From Melieria omissa (lineage: Eukaryota > Arthropoda > Insecta > Diptera > Ulidiidae): 64,000 nucleotides of DNA. Where the stretch lies: positions 35,361,264 through 35,425,263 of the forward strand of contig OZ020269.1 in assembly GCA_963971225.1 (NCBI GenBank). Reading direction: 5' to 3'. Of this stretch, positions 25,536 to 36,299 are shown piece by piece (the stretch's first letter is position 1; each line of letters starts with the position of its first letter). A program made the position numbers and the translations under genes. The notes under the pieces were generated by a model, which ran no database searches, was not told the origin of the DNA, and worked only from the letters and a program-made list of their open reading frames with translations.

Positions 25536-25866
25536 ATAATAATAATAATTGATTGGCACGACAGCCCGCTTACGCGAGACTAAGGCCTAGCTTCCCGCAA
25601 CCACCCGTGTTGTGGGTATGAATTTTGTACGCGGGTGGAAGGGACCTACAGTTTTATGCCGGTTCCGAACGGCAGGTTGGGAGCTTTTTCATAGGCAATT
25701 TTTACTCTCAGAGGTTTGCCATTTCCAGCTGAGAGGACAGCCACCGAAAGAGAAAGCGAGTTTCCCGTTATTTTTTTTTTTTAGGTGTTACTACATGCAG
25801 TATTCGATCTTGCGTCGCTCTGCATGCGACTCGTTGGACCGCGCACTAACCAACTGAGCCACGGCG
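25536..25866 (-). mobile_element. tRNA-derived SINE (type A) with 14-bp target duplication
   Basis: Perfect direct repeats GTTTTGAGAGTATA at 25522-25535 and 25867-25880 flank the copy. On the minus strand the head reads CCGCCGTGGCTCAGTTGGTT, a clear tRNA-like D-arm region with an A box, followed by a degenerate B box, the shared body, and an (ATT)n tail at 25536-25549. It is inserted in the Tc1-like element. Confidence 0.93.
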
Positions 25867-26272
25867 GTTTTGAGAGTATATTGTCAATAAATACGAATAT
25901 ATGGAAAATTATTATTTGAATGCATCTAAAATACAACAAAAAGTGCAGCTAAGGCATATATGAATAATGTGGATAAGTTTTGGTAAACATAGAACCCATT
26001 TTTGAGGTCAAAATTGATGATAAGATAATTTTGACTTGCCTGTACGCAAACTTTTTCTGACTAGTGTATAAAAGCACACCACATAAACTTCATGAAACAG
26101 TGCGTCCTAATCACCAAAATTAACAACGAGTTTAATATAATTTGTTTTTTAAGGACTCAGGTATTGATTTCGCACTTTTCAGGTCTAAGCACATTACAAC
26201 TTCTGCTGAACAAAATGGTTACACTGATTTGTTTCAAGTAAGTATTTTACCAACAAGTTTTAACTGCGAAAA

Positions 26273-26478
26273 AAAATAAAAACAACAATTTTTCTTTCGG
26301 CGGTTGTCCTCTTAGCAGGAAATGGCAAACCTCTGAGAGTAAAATTCGCCGTTCGGAATCGGCATAAAACTGTAGGTCCCTTCCAACCTTGTAAAAACAT
26401 TCGCACGCACAACACGGTTGGTTCGGGTAGCTAGGCCTTAATCTCGTAATCGGGCTGTCGTGCCAGTCAAGAAGAAGA
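26273..26478 (+). mobile_element. SINE type A, 5'-truncated, with 17-bp target duplication
   Basis: Perfect duplications AGTTTTAACTGCGAAAA at 26256-26272 and 26479-26495 bracket the copy. The tRNA head is missing. The body begins around GGCGGTTGTCCTCT and ends in an (AAG)n tail. The young, perfect duplication shows the insertion is fairly recent. It lies about 240 bases upstream of the ornithine decarboxylase start codon, so it sits in or near that gene's promoter or 5' UTR. Confidence 0.93.
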
Positions 26479-26716
26479 AGTTTTAACTGCGAAAACAATA
26501 AACGGACATAACAAATCTAGGGAGACAAGCAAATTGATAACGATTTCCAATCGCCACTCACAGCTTCTCTAGTTTGGGAATCACTGTAAGAGTGGACTGT
26601 ATGCCGACTACTGATAACACTTGAACTTTACTGCAAATTGGTGTTCAAACCGACATTCATACACACCTCCACACATACACGTATGAATATATGCATGGAC
26701 CGAGTGAACAACATAT

Positions 26717-29700
26717 ATGAATGAAGAAATATTGTTGGAAATCGCAGTGACACTTTTCGACAACAAGTTCGAAACTTTGCCAGTTGAAAAGAGAGACTCA
26801 CGTGGTTCAGATCTGCTGGTATTGATTTACAAAATGTACAAATTCGGCGAATTCAATTATTACAAGAACGAGTTAAATTTGAAGGAAATCATCAAAGGAG
26901 TGAATATCGAGGGAACCGAGGAAGCCGTGAATATTTGCGACCTGACTGCCGTCCAGAGAAAATACCAGACCTGGCAAAAACACATGCCACGTGTGAAACC
27001 CTACTATGGTACATATTTACAAACACTTAAATGTCGCGCATTTATCGGATATTTAATCAGATCGGCTCTGTTTGTGGTCTTGTTTGTGTATTTGCAGCGG
27101 TTAAATGCAACGACGACAATTTAATTGTGAAGGCATTGGTCGAACTGGGCACCGGCTTTGATTGCGCATCGAAAAACGAAATAAAGCAGGTTTGTTTACT
27201 TCAACAAAAAAAACACATATATGGCAATGTCTGAGTTGAGTTGAAACGCTTCTCGAAAGGTGCTCGAATCGGGCGCAGCCGCAGAACGAATCATTTTCGC
27301 TAATCCCTGCAAGCCCATGTCGCATTTGGAGTACGCAAAGGAACAGAATATAACCACCGGCACTGTGGACAACGAGTTCGAGATATACAAATTATTCAAA
27401 CACTATCCGGAATCGAAGTGCGTTTTTCAAGTTTCCATTACATTCTGTGCCCGTGTCAAATTGTTCTGTCACATTTATTTGTAGCTTAGTGGTGCGTTTT
27501 CGCTCTGAGGCCAAAGAGGCGCAGTGCCCACTCGGTGATAAATTTGGTTGCGATGCGGAAAATGACGCCACTGCGCTTATGCTTTTGGCTAAGAGCTTGG
27601 ACCTGAAAGTGAGTAGTGCGCCTTGGGCAGTTTCAATATGATGTCCGCTTGTCGATTGTCAGGTGACAGGCACCAGTTTCCATGTGGGCTCAGGCTGCAG
27701 CGAGCTGCCCGCGTACCATCGCGCCATAAAAACCGCAAAAAATATTTTCAAATTTGGAGAACTACTTGGATACGAAATGAAGATGCTTGATATTGGCGGG
27801 GGATTTCCAGGAAGCGATGATGTTAAGTTTGCTAACGTAAGTGTTAACTAACTGCTTGGTTAAATTTGACTCCACAACCTCCTTATTGTGCTCACTAAGT
27901 ATATATGCAGCATGTAAAAATGTATCTTTAAACTATCTTTATGTGTAGCTTTCCAATATTATCAACAGTTCACTGGAGAAATATTTTCCTGAAGAAAGCA
28001 TTGAAATCATTGCTGAACCTGGTCGTTTTTTCGTAGCTTCGGCTTACACACTGATCTGCAAAATACACGCGAAACGCGAAGTGCGCACTGCCAAGAAGCT
28101 GGACATTAAAATGTACTACATTAATGACGGCGTCTACGGTTCGTTCAACTGTGTCTTGTACGATCACCAGCAGGTGACGGTGCAGCATTTCTTGGTAATT
28201 GGAGTGGGTTGAAAAGTATGTATTGTGTTTACAATTGAAATATTGAATATTTAGGATGACGACGAGTCCCTGCGAAGGTTTAAAACTCTAATCTGGGGCC
28301 CAACATGTGACGCTCTGGATAAGGTAAGTGTCACACTCGTGCGTTATCAAAAGTCAAATAGAGAAATGCTCGCATTAATTTTGAGCAAACATACTATATT
28401 ATAAAATAAAAACTATGTTTAATAGTAATGTTTACCGCCGGAATATAATTCAGAGGGTTGTCGACTCGTATCTCGACTCAATCACCATCAAGTAGTAGTC
28501 GTATTTTATCTTTACTAATTCATACAGATGATATAATTTACAAATATATAGGGTGGTTTTTTTAGAGGTTTGTTTTTCGAATAGAGATAAAACTGGCATT
28601 TCGTGGTCAAATCTGGCAACTCTAATGTCATTTATGTTCAGTTTGGTTTGCCATTTCATCATGAACAGGTTGACAAAAGAACAACGCTTGCAAATCGTGC
28701 AAATTTATTTCGCAAATAATGGTTCAGTTCGCGAAGTTTACCGCAAGCTCCGTCCATTTTATGGTCGACATAATCGTCCATCAGAGCAAAATCGGTCCAT
28801 CCATCGGTTAACCATGGGTCGTTTTCGCACTACGTTTACTCTATGTGATAATACGCATCCGCAGAGACGTCGAACAGTGCGCACCGAAGAAACAATTGCC
28901 GCTGTAGAGCAAAATGTTGAAGAGGACCCGAATGAATCAACTTTAAAAATTGGACCTGTAGAATTGGCTTTATTCGAGCCCGCCGCGGCGGCCACATGCC
29001 CGAAATCATATTTAAACATTAATGGCATAAAATTATCCTTCCAATAAAGCCAAATTGATGGTCATTAAAACGATTTTCTTGTGTTTTATTTCAATTCGAA
29101 GTTCTATACCTCTAAAAAAAACACCCTATACAATATTTTTTACAATAAAATACAAAAGGTGAATTAACTAAGAATCATAGACAATACATAAAAAAACGAC
29201 AAACATTATGAAAATTCATTTCGCATTAGAGTAATAATTTTAACTACTGATGATACCTAAAACTATCGTCAATTCCAAAATCTTCTTACCGAAACAATAA
29301 AATTATGTAATTTCTCAGTAATTTTCAAATTTCAAACAGAGCAAGATAAAATTAATTAATTTGAATAATAACACAGTGCAAGGATCCCAGTAGATGAAAA
29401 AGTGTCAAAGGATTTTCCCCGGGATATTCCAGTTTTTCTTTAAATGAAACTTTTAAAACATCATATCTCTTGACTCAAATGTCAGAAAGGAATAATTTTT
29501 ACGTCCAATGAAAGCTCAAGCTTCATATCATTGTTAAATAAACAATATCCTTTTTCCCTTGGGACTTTTTCATCTACTGAAGTCCTTTATCGAATGAAAG
29601 ATGTTTGACCTTGTCCCTCGAAATTTTTTTGGAATTTGTTGCACTGTGTAATACGAATTTCATTCAAAATTAAATTAACTCTTGAAAGCATGCATACATA

Positions 29701-30170
29701 ATAAGAACTTTTTTGTAAATATCGTCCCGTTGTATTCCAATTGTGTTGCCTCTGACAATGAGGTTAAGAGTGTAGTTCAGTACATAAAAAAAAATCGGGT
29801 AATTGGTAAGAGTCAAGACTTGAGACTTTATGGTTTAGGAATATATTTACAGCAGTTATGTAGAATTATTTTCAAATTGAAAATATGGCTCAATAAACTT
29901 GGGGCCTCCTTGCTAGACGTATTGATATGTGACTGGTTGAGCATGTCCTTTGCTGTCATTATGTTAATTTTCATACATTATTATAATTCACAAATGATAA
30001 ATATAGTTGCCTTTGTTTTACAGATTGCGGAGGATGTATATTTACCAAATTTATCCTGCGGCGATTTAATCGCATTTCCCAACATGGGCGCATACACAGT
30101 TCCTATAGCGAGTCCATTCAACGGTTTCCTGGTGCCGAAGACGCTTTATTTTAAGCAAATTTGCCTATGA
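26717..30170 (+). CDS. Odc1: ornithine decarboxylase (8 coding exons, 433 aa)
   Basis: Coding exons are 26717-27008, 27098-27189, 27260-27417, 27485-27608, 27663-27836, 27949-28194, 28255-28323 and 30024-30170. All junctions are GT/AG and in phase. The enzyme is PLP-dependent, fold type III, cytosolic and dimeric, converting ornithine to putrescine. Visible landmarks are the PLP lysine in AVKCN (Lys100, mouse Lys69), FHVGSGC (His229), the glycine loop GGGFPG (267-272), EPGR (303-306), NDGVYGSFN, and the catalytic cysteine in WGPTCD (Cys380, mouse Cys360). The retained cysteine argues for a true decarboxylase rather than an antizyme-inhibitor-like paralogue. The N-terminus is about 30 residues longer than mouse; an in-frame TGA lies 10 bases upstream of the ATG. 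The C-terminus stops at QICL without a mammalian-type PEST tail. Drosophila has two paralogues, and the choice of symbol between them is tentative. Confidence 0.94.
28549..29128 (+). mobile_element. internally deleted mariner-superfamily element in the last Odc intron
   Basis: Ends TAGGGTGKTTTTTTTAGAGG are inverted and flanked by TA. The plus strand encodes a transposase N-terminus ([17 protein letters not shown]..., an HTH region with [13 protein letters not shown]). It then jumps over a large deletion to the C-terminus, recognisable in another frame as [13 protein letters not shown] then stop. It is 39 bp shorter than the copy at 58528-59146 and otherwise nearly identical. It sits in the sense orientation of the 1.7-kb intron 7 of Odc. 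Confidence 0.92.
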
Positions 30171-32131
30171 CACAGGCTAGTGTTAGTCTTCGCTTCATAT
30201 TTGTACGGACTTCAAGTTGTACAATTGAAATTAAACAGCATTGATTTTGGTTTTGGACTAAAATTGTTCTTTATTTCTGTGAATTTCCAAAATAATCCTG
30301 TTTTGCTTGCCAACTGTTACTATATATTCCAGATGTTTTGTTATTGCAAATGTGAATGGCTCAATTAAAATTAAAAAAGTCTGAACGGAACTGGCAATAT
30401 TTGTCAAAACAACAGCCGCCTTTTAACTCTGACCCTAGTTTGCAGTACAGCTTATTGTTTCAAAAATATCACAAATGTATGCGTATTCGAGAGTAACGGC
30501 GAATGCATAAACATCGATTCTTTAACTATTGCACACGTGATGCGGAAATCGCAGAGCATTTTCGTTTAAGGAAACTTAGAAGAACAATTTTTCACAATCA
30601 TATGGTCCATCGAAAGGACGATCCGATAGGAAATTGTTAGACATAAAATGCTCGCGAATTTCCATTCTTTGTAAATGTGATTATTCTAGAGTTTAGTAAT
30701 GAAACATTTGAATTCTGACCTCTGATGTTTCCACTTGCTTCCTACTTTCGTTTGGTCAAATGTTTACACTTTCACCCAGTACATCGTATTACAGAACTTC
30801 ATCATACATTTTGCGTGTATAAAACTTAGATACTACGAAAATCTTTGTTTGTATATGTGTACAAGTATATATACTATATAGTAAAATATTAAATTGTCAA
30901 CAAACTTTCCTCATCAAAATAGAACTTGTAAGTATAAAAACGCTAATATTTTGCTTTCTTAGCGGCCGTCTGTGGCACATGCTGATATGCATCGTGATTC
31001 AAAATCGTCTGATATGTATTCGAATGTCCCATACCGGCTGGTATACGTGACGAGTTCTCTTCAGCTTGTCCCACTGCCCTCTTGCACCAGAGGGGGTACA
31101 CGCGGGCATGCTTGGACTTGGGCGCTTGCGCTTCTTGCGAACTTCTTAGTTTGGTTTTTTTAGCTCCTCGGTAGTAATTGCAATTACAATTTAAATTTAA
31201 GCTCCTTTTAAATCAAGTAGTTAAATAATCTGACTTGCTGAACAGAACGGCATGACACACGTCCCTTTGTTTTCAATTGATTTCAGTGTCTAAGCTTTTC
31301 CTGACTACTTTTGTTTTCTGTGGCAAATAATGAGTACAAACTACTTATTCCATAATCAGTTCTTGTGAGTTATGTCTGTTCAAATATTCACTTAAAATTG
31401 TACGAATCAGCAATTGTTACAATTCGAATTATTAGTCTGATCTGACTGTGTGACTGTGTGCCTGTGTGTTTTGTGTGGTTACAGCTCAAATACTTGTGCA
31501 ATTTGCACATAATCTATGTGCACACATATGCTCGCATGTACTATACGTACGCAGTTAGAATACTATAAAAACGATAATATTTTGCGAAAGTTTTCTAATA
31601 AAAGTTCTCTTTTGCACAAACCCAAAAGATGATTGTATCTCACAACGACAACATTTAGTTTCATTTACCCCGCTAATGTTAACAATAAAAAACATTTGTA
31701 ACAAACACTTAGTAATACACACGTACAAGTGTAGGTACCTATATATACATACACGAATAAGATATGTCATTAGATTGGTTTCAAGGATGCATCCTTTCGT
31801 AAAAGATGCATATGCATGTGGTTGCTTGTACTCTTTGGAAAAACGAAAACATTCTCCGAAAATGTGACGCACATTTAGTAAATAGATAGATTTTTGAATA
31901 CGAATAGACGAATAAGCGTTTGGTAGGTATGCATGCATGTGATATGTTTAGCAGTGTGCGTATCTATGATACCCGTTCATTCAGTTGTCCAATACGTGTG
32001 TCCGCATTTGCAATTGCGTTGGCAATGCTGCCGCTAGATTGATTTATCTTTCAGTTATTGGGTAAATGTGCTCCGGCACTCCGGCACCCGATAGCTGCCT
32101 CAGCTGGTCGCTTCGCGCGACGATGTTCGAA
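30171..32131. other. intergenic region with one unidentified minus-strand open frame
   Basis: Mostly AT-rich. A minus-strand frame without an early ATG runs from about 31220 to a TAG at 30943-30945. It is GC-rich in its last 65 codons (SKHARVYPLWCKRAVGQAEE ... QTAAKKAKY). It could be a terminal exon or a pseudogene piece. I found no convincing upstream exon and no family. The 3' ends of Odc (plus) and the LRR gene (minus) converge on this region. Confidence 0.4.
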
Positions 32132-34514
32132 TTAAAGGTTGCGCATGAGCCCAATCAAGCTCAAGCCCGCGTTGGCTAGTATGTTCATTTGCAGAACGTG
32201 CATCAGAACGCCATTGGAAGTTGACGGACTGACGTTTTGCCCAGCACAGTGCATTTTCTCGAGCGGCATCGCCTGCACGTAGTACTCACGGTTCTCCACC
32301 GGCATGTGACAGAGCGGCTTTTTCTTCTGCGCCATCTCATCGTCTTTATTTTTAAGGTCTTGCAGAAGTTTGGGGAACCAGGTCAACTCGCACGAACAAA
32401 TTAGCGGATTATCTGCAAGTAATTCAGAGTTTTTAAATGTGTTTTTACTAAACTGCCATATTATTCTGTTTCGCCTTATCCTAATTCCAATATATACTAC
32501 ATTCAAAAAAATTTATGTAAAATGCGTTTCTGCATATTTCATTCCGAAATAAACAAACAAGTCTATATAAATCACTTGCACTTGCATTACTTGTCCGGCT
32601 AGTGGTACTTTCAGTCAATTTAGTCAATTTAATAAGATTCGAACAATATATTGTTTCAACTTAAACTATACTAACCGGTAATGTCTATTATTCGTAGCGT
32701 GTCTATGACTGGCTCCATGATGTCTTGTGGCATGCGCGACAGTTTGTTGTTTTGTATGTTCAATGTTTCCAGGGAATTGAGATTTTCAAATACCATGCTT
32801 GGTAAAACTTTAATGCTGTAATCATAATGCCATTAGAAACTATGAAAAATATATTATATAAACATAACAAACACTTACTCGTTCCTTTGAAAATTAAGAA
32901 ATGTGAGCGAGTCTCCATATCCGGTAAAGGCGTCTTCCGCAATAAATGTGATGTTGTTGTTTCTCAAGTCCAAGTGTCGTAATCGATGAAGGGGACGTAA
33001 GGCTTCGCTGGGTATAGACTGGATGTTATTGTCTCCCAATCGCAAGTATTGCAGGTTTTCTAAACGTTCCGTAAAAACAAAAATGTTGTGCTATTCGAAT
33101 ATCTGATAAAGGAAATTTATAAAAATAATATTTTGTCCAATGATCAACTTTGTTCTTCTTGCCCTCATTAAATTGTAGGTGTACACAATTTTGCGTCTAG
33201 GATGGTAAAAACCAATATACTTCATTTTAACTCCCGCATACCAAATGTGTTCTTCGCAATCGGTTAATATGTTAATATGTTAATTTAATTGACTACCATT
33301 AGTGTTCAAGGATTCAGGAGCGAACGTTTTGTAAACGCTGGACATGTACAGTGAATTTCACGAATGTTGAGGAAAACTGGCAGAGTCACTATTGAATCAT
33401 TAAGGGAGAATACGCGTCAATTTCTCACCTTCTAAGCCCTTAAAGGCATCCTTATCAATGGTGCTAATTTTATTCCCTTCGAGCTCCAACGAGTTCAGAA
33501 GTCCTAGGTGGGAAAATACATTCGCAGGAACAGTAGTGATCTGGTTGTGGGCCAATATGAGTGAGTCCAAATTCTCCAAGCCTGGAAACTAATATAAATA
33601 TACACTAACATCAAACGCGAAAGTTGCATCATGTACCGGCAAAGTCGCCTTCGCGTATAGTTCGAATTTTGTTCTCCTGAATTTCAAGTTTCTTTAGAGT
33701 GTCCAGTATAGAGAGGGCCTTCTGAGGAACTGATATCAGCTCGTTCCCGCCGAGATTTAACCGTTTCAGTTTTCTGACAATGCAAAAGTACAACTGAAAT
33801 GTAAGCCATTCTAAAATTCGGCCATGATACTCGCTTACTTCTCAAGTCCTCTGAACGCTTCCGGCTCAATAGAATTAATTCGGTTCTCGTACAGCGTAAG
33901 TATTTCCAAAGTGTCGAGTCCTTCGAACGCGTTGTTGTGAATAACCGCGATTTTATTGTGATTGAGGTTGAGAATCAGCAAATGGTAGAGATGCTTTAAC
34001 GCTTGCGAGGGTACCGTTTTCATTTGATTCAGCGAAATATCGAGCTGTGTGAGGCCTTTACCTGGAAAAGGCGCAACAATCAATCAATTAGCCAAACGAA
34101 ACTAATGAAATCGCTAGTGCGTTTACCTAGCGAGCTGAGAGCATTCTCCTCGATGGCCGCCAAACTGCTGTTGTGAATTGTTAAGTGGCGAATGTCCAGC
34201 GCCAAAAAGACGAAACCCTGCAGCTTGGGCAAATTGTTGTGCCTCAATTTCAGATAGAATATGATGGGGCTCTTGCCCTTTAGAGTGCTCATCGATTTAG
34301 TGATGTGTACCAAATCAGTCGTCTCGCAGAGTATGTCTAGCCCGTTCTTCTTCACGGTGCAAATGCAGGGTGCTATGTCGTTTTGTTCCGGGCACACCTG
34401 CTGCTGTGGCGGACCCTGAGCGCCAGAACCCGGCACCCCAATCGTCAGTAGAAGCAATATTGCCAAAGTCGCGAATCCGGCAACGCCGCCATTCACTCCG
34501 CTCGCCGCTACCAT
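32132..34514 (-). CDS. secreted or GPI-type leucine-rich-repeat protein (7 coding exons, 500 aa)
   Basis: Coding exons on the minus strand are 34514-34127, 34061-33839, 33773-33637, 33581-33429, 33059-32879, 32815-32676 and 32412-32132. All have GT/AG sites and consistent phases, giving 501 codons. Residues 1-32 form a signal peptide (hydrophobic TLAILLLLTIGV). A cysteine-rich N-cap follows (CPEQNDIAPCICTVKKNGLD...C), then about a dozen LRRs of 23-24 residues with LxxLxLxxN spacing. A cysteine-containing C-cap follows (NPLICSCELTWF...PLC...HCAG). The chain ends in a moderately hydrophobic tail (ILANAGLSLIGLMRNL) that could be a GPI-attachment signal. There is no clear transmembrane helix or cytoplasmic domain. 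I would expect extracellular adhesion or ligand binding. Insect relatives are sometimes annotated as Oplophorus-luciferin non-catalytic-subunit-like LRR proteins, but I cannot name the orthologue. Confidence 0.9.
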
Positions 34515-34611
34515 ATTAAGCGCAATTTCCTTCCCGCGCGTCCGTTTTCGCCCGCTCTCGCTTGACCGTTTTCCGGGCCTCGTCTACAAACTCGTCTGTA
34601 CGCTTCTATAC
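34515..34611 (-). other. 5' UTR part of an LRR-gene exon
   Basis: A strong minus-strand acceptor (tttggtttttctccgcag) ends at 34612, so the exon carrying the ATG at 34514 probably begins at 34611 with 97 bases of 5' UTR. The first, non-coding exon must lie upstream. A consensus donor CTTTG|GTAAGT at 36435/36434 in the GC-rich block 36300-37450 is one candidate. Confidence 0.6.
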
Positions 34612-35459
34612 CTGCGGAGAAAAACCAAATAAATAAATAAACAAAACACCAATCACGGCCGCAATAAATGCGAATTGTCGCAATGGAGCACGGCATGTAC
34701 ACAGCGCGGACTTAACTAAATTAAATGAATCTCGCGTCTCACCACTTGCAGTACAATGTATGCGTGTCTGCGGGTGTATGTGCGCTTTAGTTTCCACTAC
34801 AAAGCTGCGACTCTCGGCTTGTGTACGTGCAGCATGACTCCAAGTAAATACGAGTATTTGTATGCAGAGTGGTCGACGGCAGCTGACACGGGAAGATATA
34901 CGTCAGAAATACCAATTTACGCGCGGTCCTACGATACTCGTACACGAGTTAGTCTATGTTTACATGCATATATGTATGTACATAGTATGTACATACATGG
35001 GTAACGAATGCAACTAAAACAACACTCATGTCATATTGAATCAAGTGCTCTTGCCTATACGTTACGTCTCATCTCAGAGAGCAGATTCATTGTCGAAATA
35101 CATAATGAAATACTTCTGTACTATCTATTTAAAATTTTTAAATAAAAATTAACTAAGTACTAACTAAGAGGCAACTGATGCATATCGGGATTGCATTTTC
35201 AATTATCTACATATTTTTTGCTTATAAAATTATGAAAAGAAGTTGCCTATAAAATCATGCACTATCACAACTCTTTTAGAGCTGAGCCTCATTTTGACTG
35301 TGGCTCTTCAGATTGACTGATGTAATGGTTAAGTTAGGTAAACAGCTAAGAAAATCCAAATACGCCACTCTGGGCCTTTTATTTAACAAATATTTATAAT
35401 AAATATAAAAACATACGCTCGAAAAACGCCAACCAGCATAGATCACTATCCCTCAAAAC
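34612..35459. other. probable first intron of the LRR gene, left part
   Basis: No coding frame or defined repeat is visible. If the candidate donor at 36435 is right, this is intronic. Confidence 0.4.
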
Positions 35460-35863
35460 TAGTGTTCGACCTAATATTAGTTTCGGCCCAAATAAGTGGT
35501 TTCGGTTTCAGTTTCGGCCAAAAAATGCCCGAACGGCCGAAACCGAAGCTTTCTAGAACATTATTGTGTACATTTTATTGTGTAGCGAGTAAACAGCTAG
35601 TTAGTGCAATGTAAAAAAACCTCTTTTTTAGCATATAATATTAAATTATTTAATTTTGATTAAGGGTTATTTGTTTATGTTTATGTTTTTAAAAAATGAA
35701 TGAATTGTTTTTATTAATAAAGTAAAATTTTTTGGTTGAAAAAACTGCTTGATATGGTGATTTTTATTTCAACTAGAAAGCTTCTGTTTCGGTCGAATAT
35801 AAAAAACAAAAACCGAACTCGATTTCCGTTTCGGCCCAAAACAGTGGTTTCGGTCGAACACTA
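35460..35863. mobile_element. 404-bp hAT-type MITE
   Basis: Termini TAGTGTTCGACC and its complement are flanked by 8-bp near-identical repeats (CTCAAAAC at 35452-35459, CTCAGAAC at 35864-35871). Both ends contain repeated TTTCGGCC / GGTTTCGG words. Eight-base duplications and short TIRs are typical of hAT elements. No coding frame is present. Confidence 0.88.
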
Positions 35864-36299
35864 CTCAGAACTAAAGTTTAAAAAAAAGGAGCGCATTACC
35901 GGGGAAATCTATGAATATTTTGAGTAGAACATTGAAGCCAAATCATACTTTCGAAAGAACCCGCAATGCACCAATCGACAATTTGATCTATTTCGCGACC
36001 ACGATTCGCAACTCTATGTTCGGCATACCTATTAGATGCATATACTCATATGTATATAATAGTATATGTACATATACACGTGTATATTGGTAGTCTGATA
36101 AAGCTAGAAAGAGGAGAATTTAATGGTTAAAGGCAGTCAATCCACGCTTTGACTGTTACCATGTGCTAGATGCATCGCGCCTTTTTTATGTTACGAACCG
36201 TGCTGTTGAAAATGAATTTGCGCAATTAAATAATATGTTGCCATGTACGGTATGTATGGCGGGATTTTCAATTCATTTGGTCACCAGCCATATTAGGTT

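Larger units (their letters stand above)
23072..26066 (-). mobile_element. Tc1-like transposon interrupted by a piggyBac-like element and a SINE
   Basis: Termini are CACTAGTCAGAAWAARTTTGCG (left) and its complement (right), flanked by TA at 23070-23071 and 26067-26068. A second copy of AAAAAGTTTGCGTAC at about 23277-23292 and an inverted, weaker one near 25498-25520 give the IR/DR end structure typical of many Tc1 elements. Removing the nested piggyBac-like element (978 bp plus TTAA) and the SINE (about 345 bp with its duplication) leaves about 1.67 kb, the usual Tc1 size. A decayed minus-strand segment near 23480-23560 faintly resembles the region around the last catalytic Glu of DD34E transposases. 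It is not functional. Confidence 0.85.
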
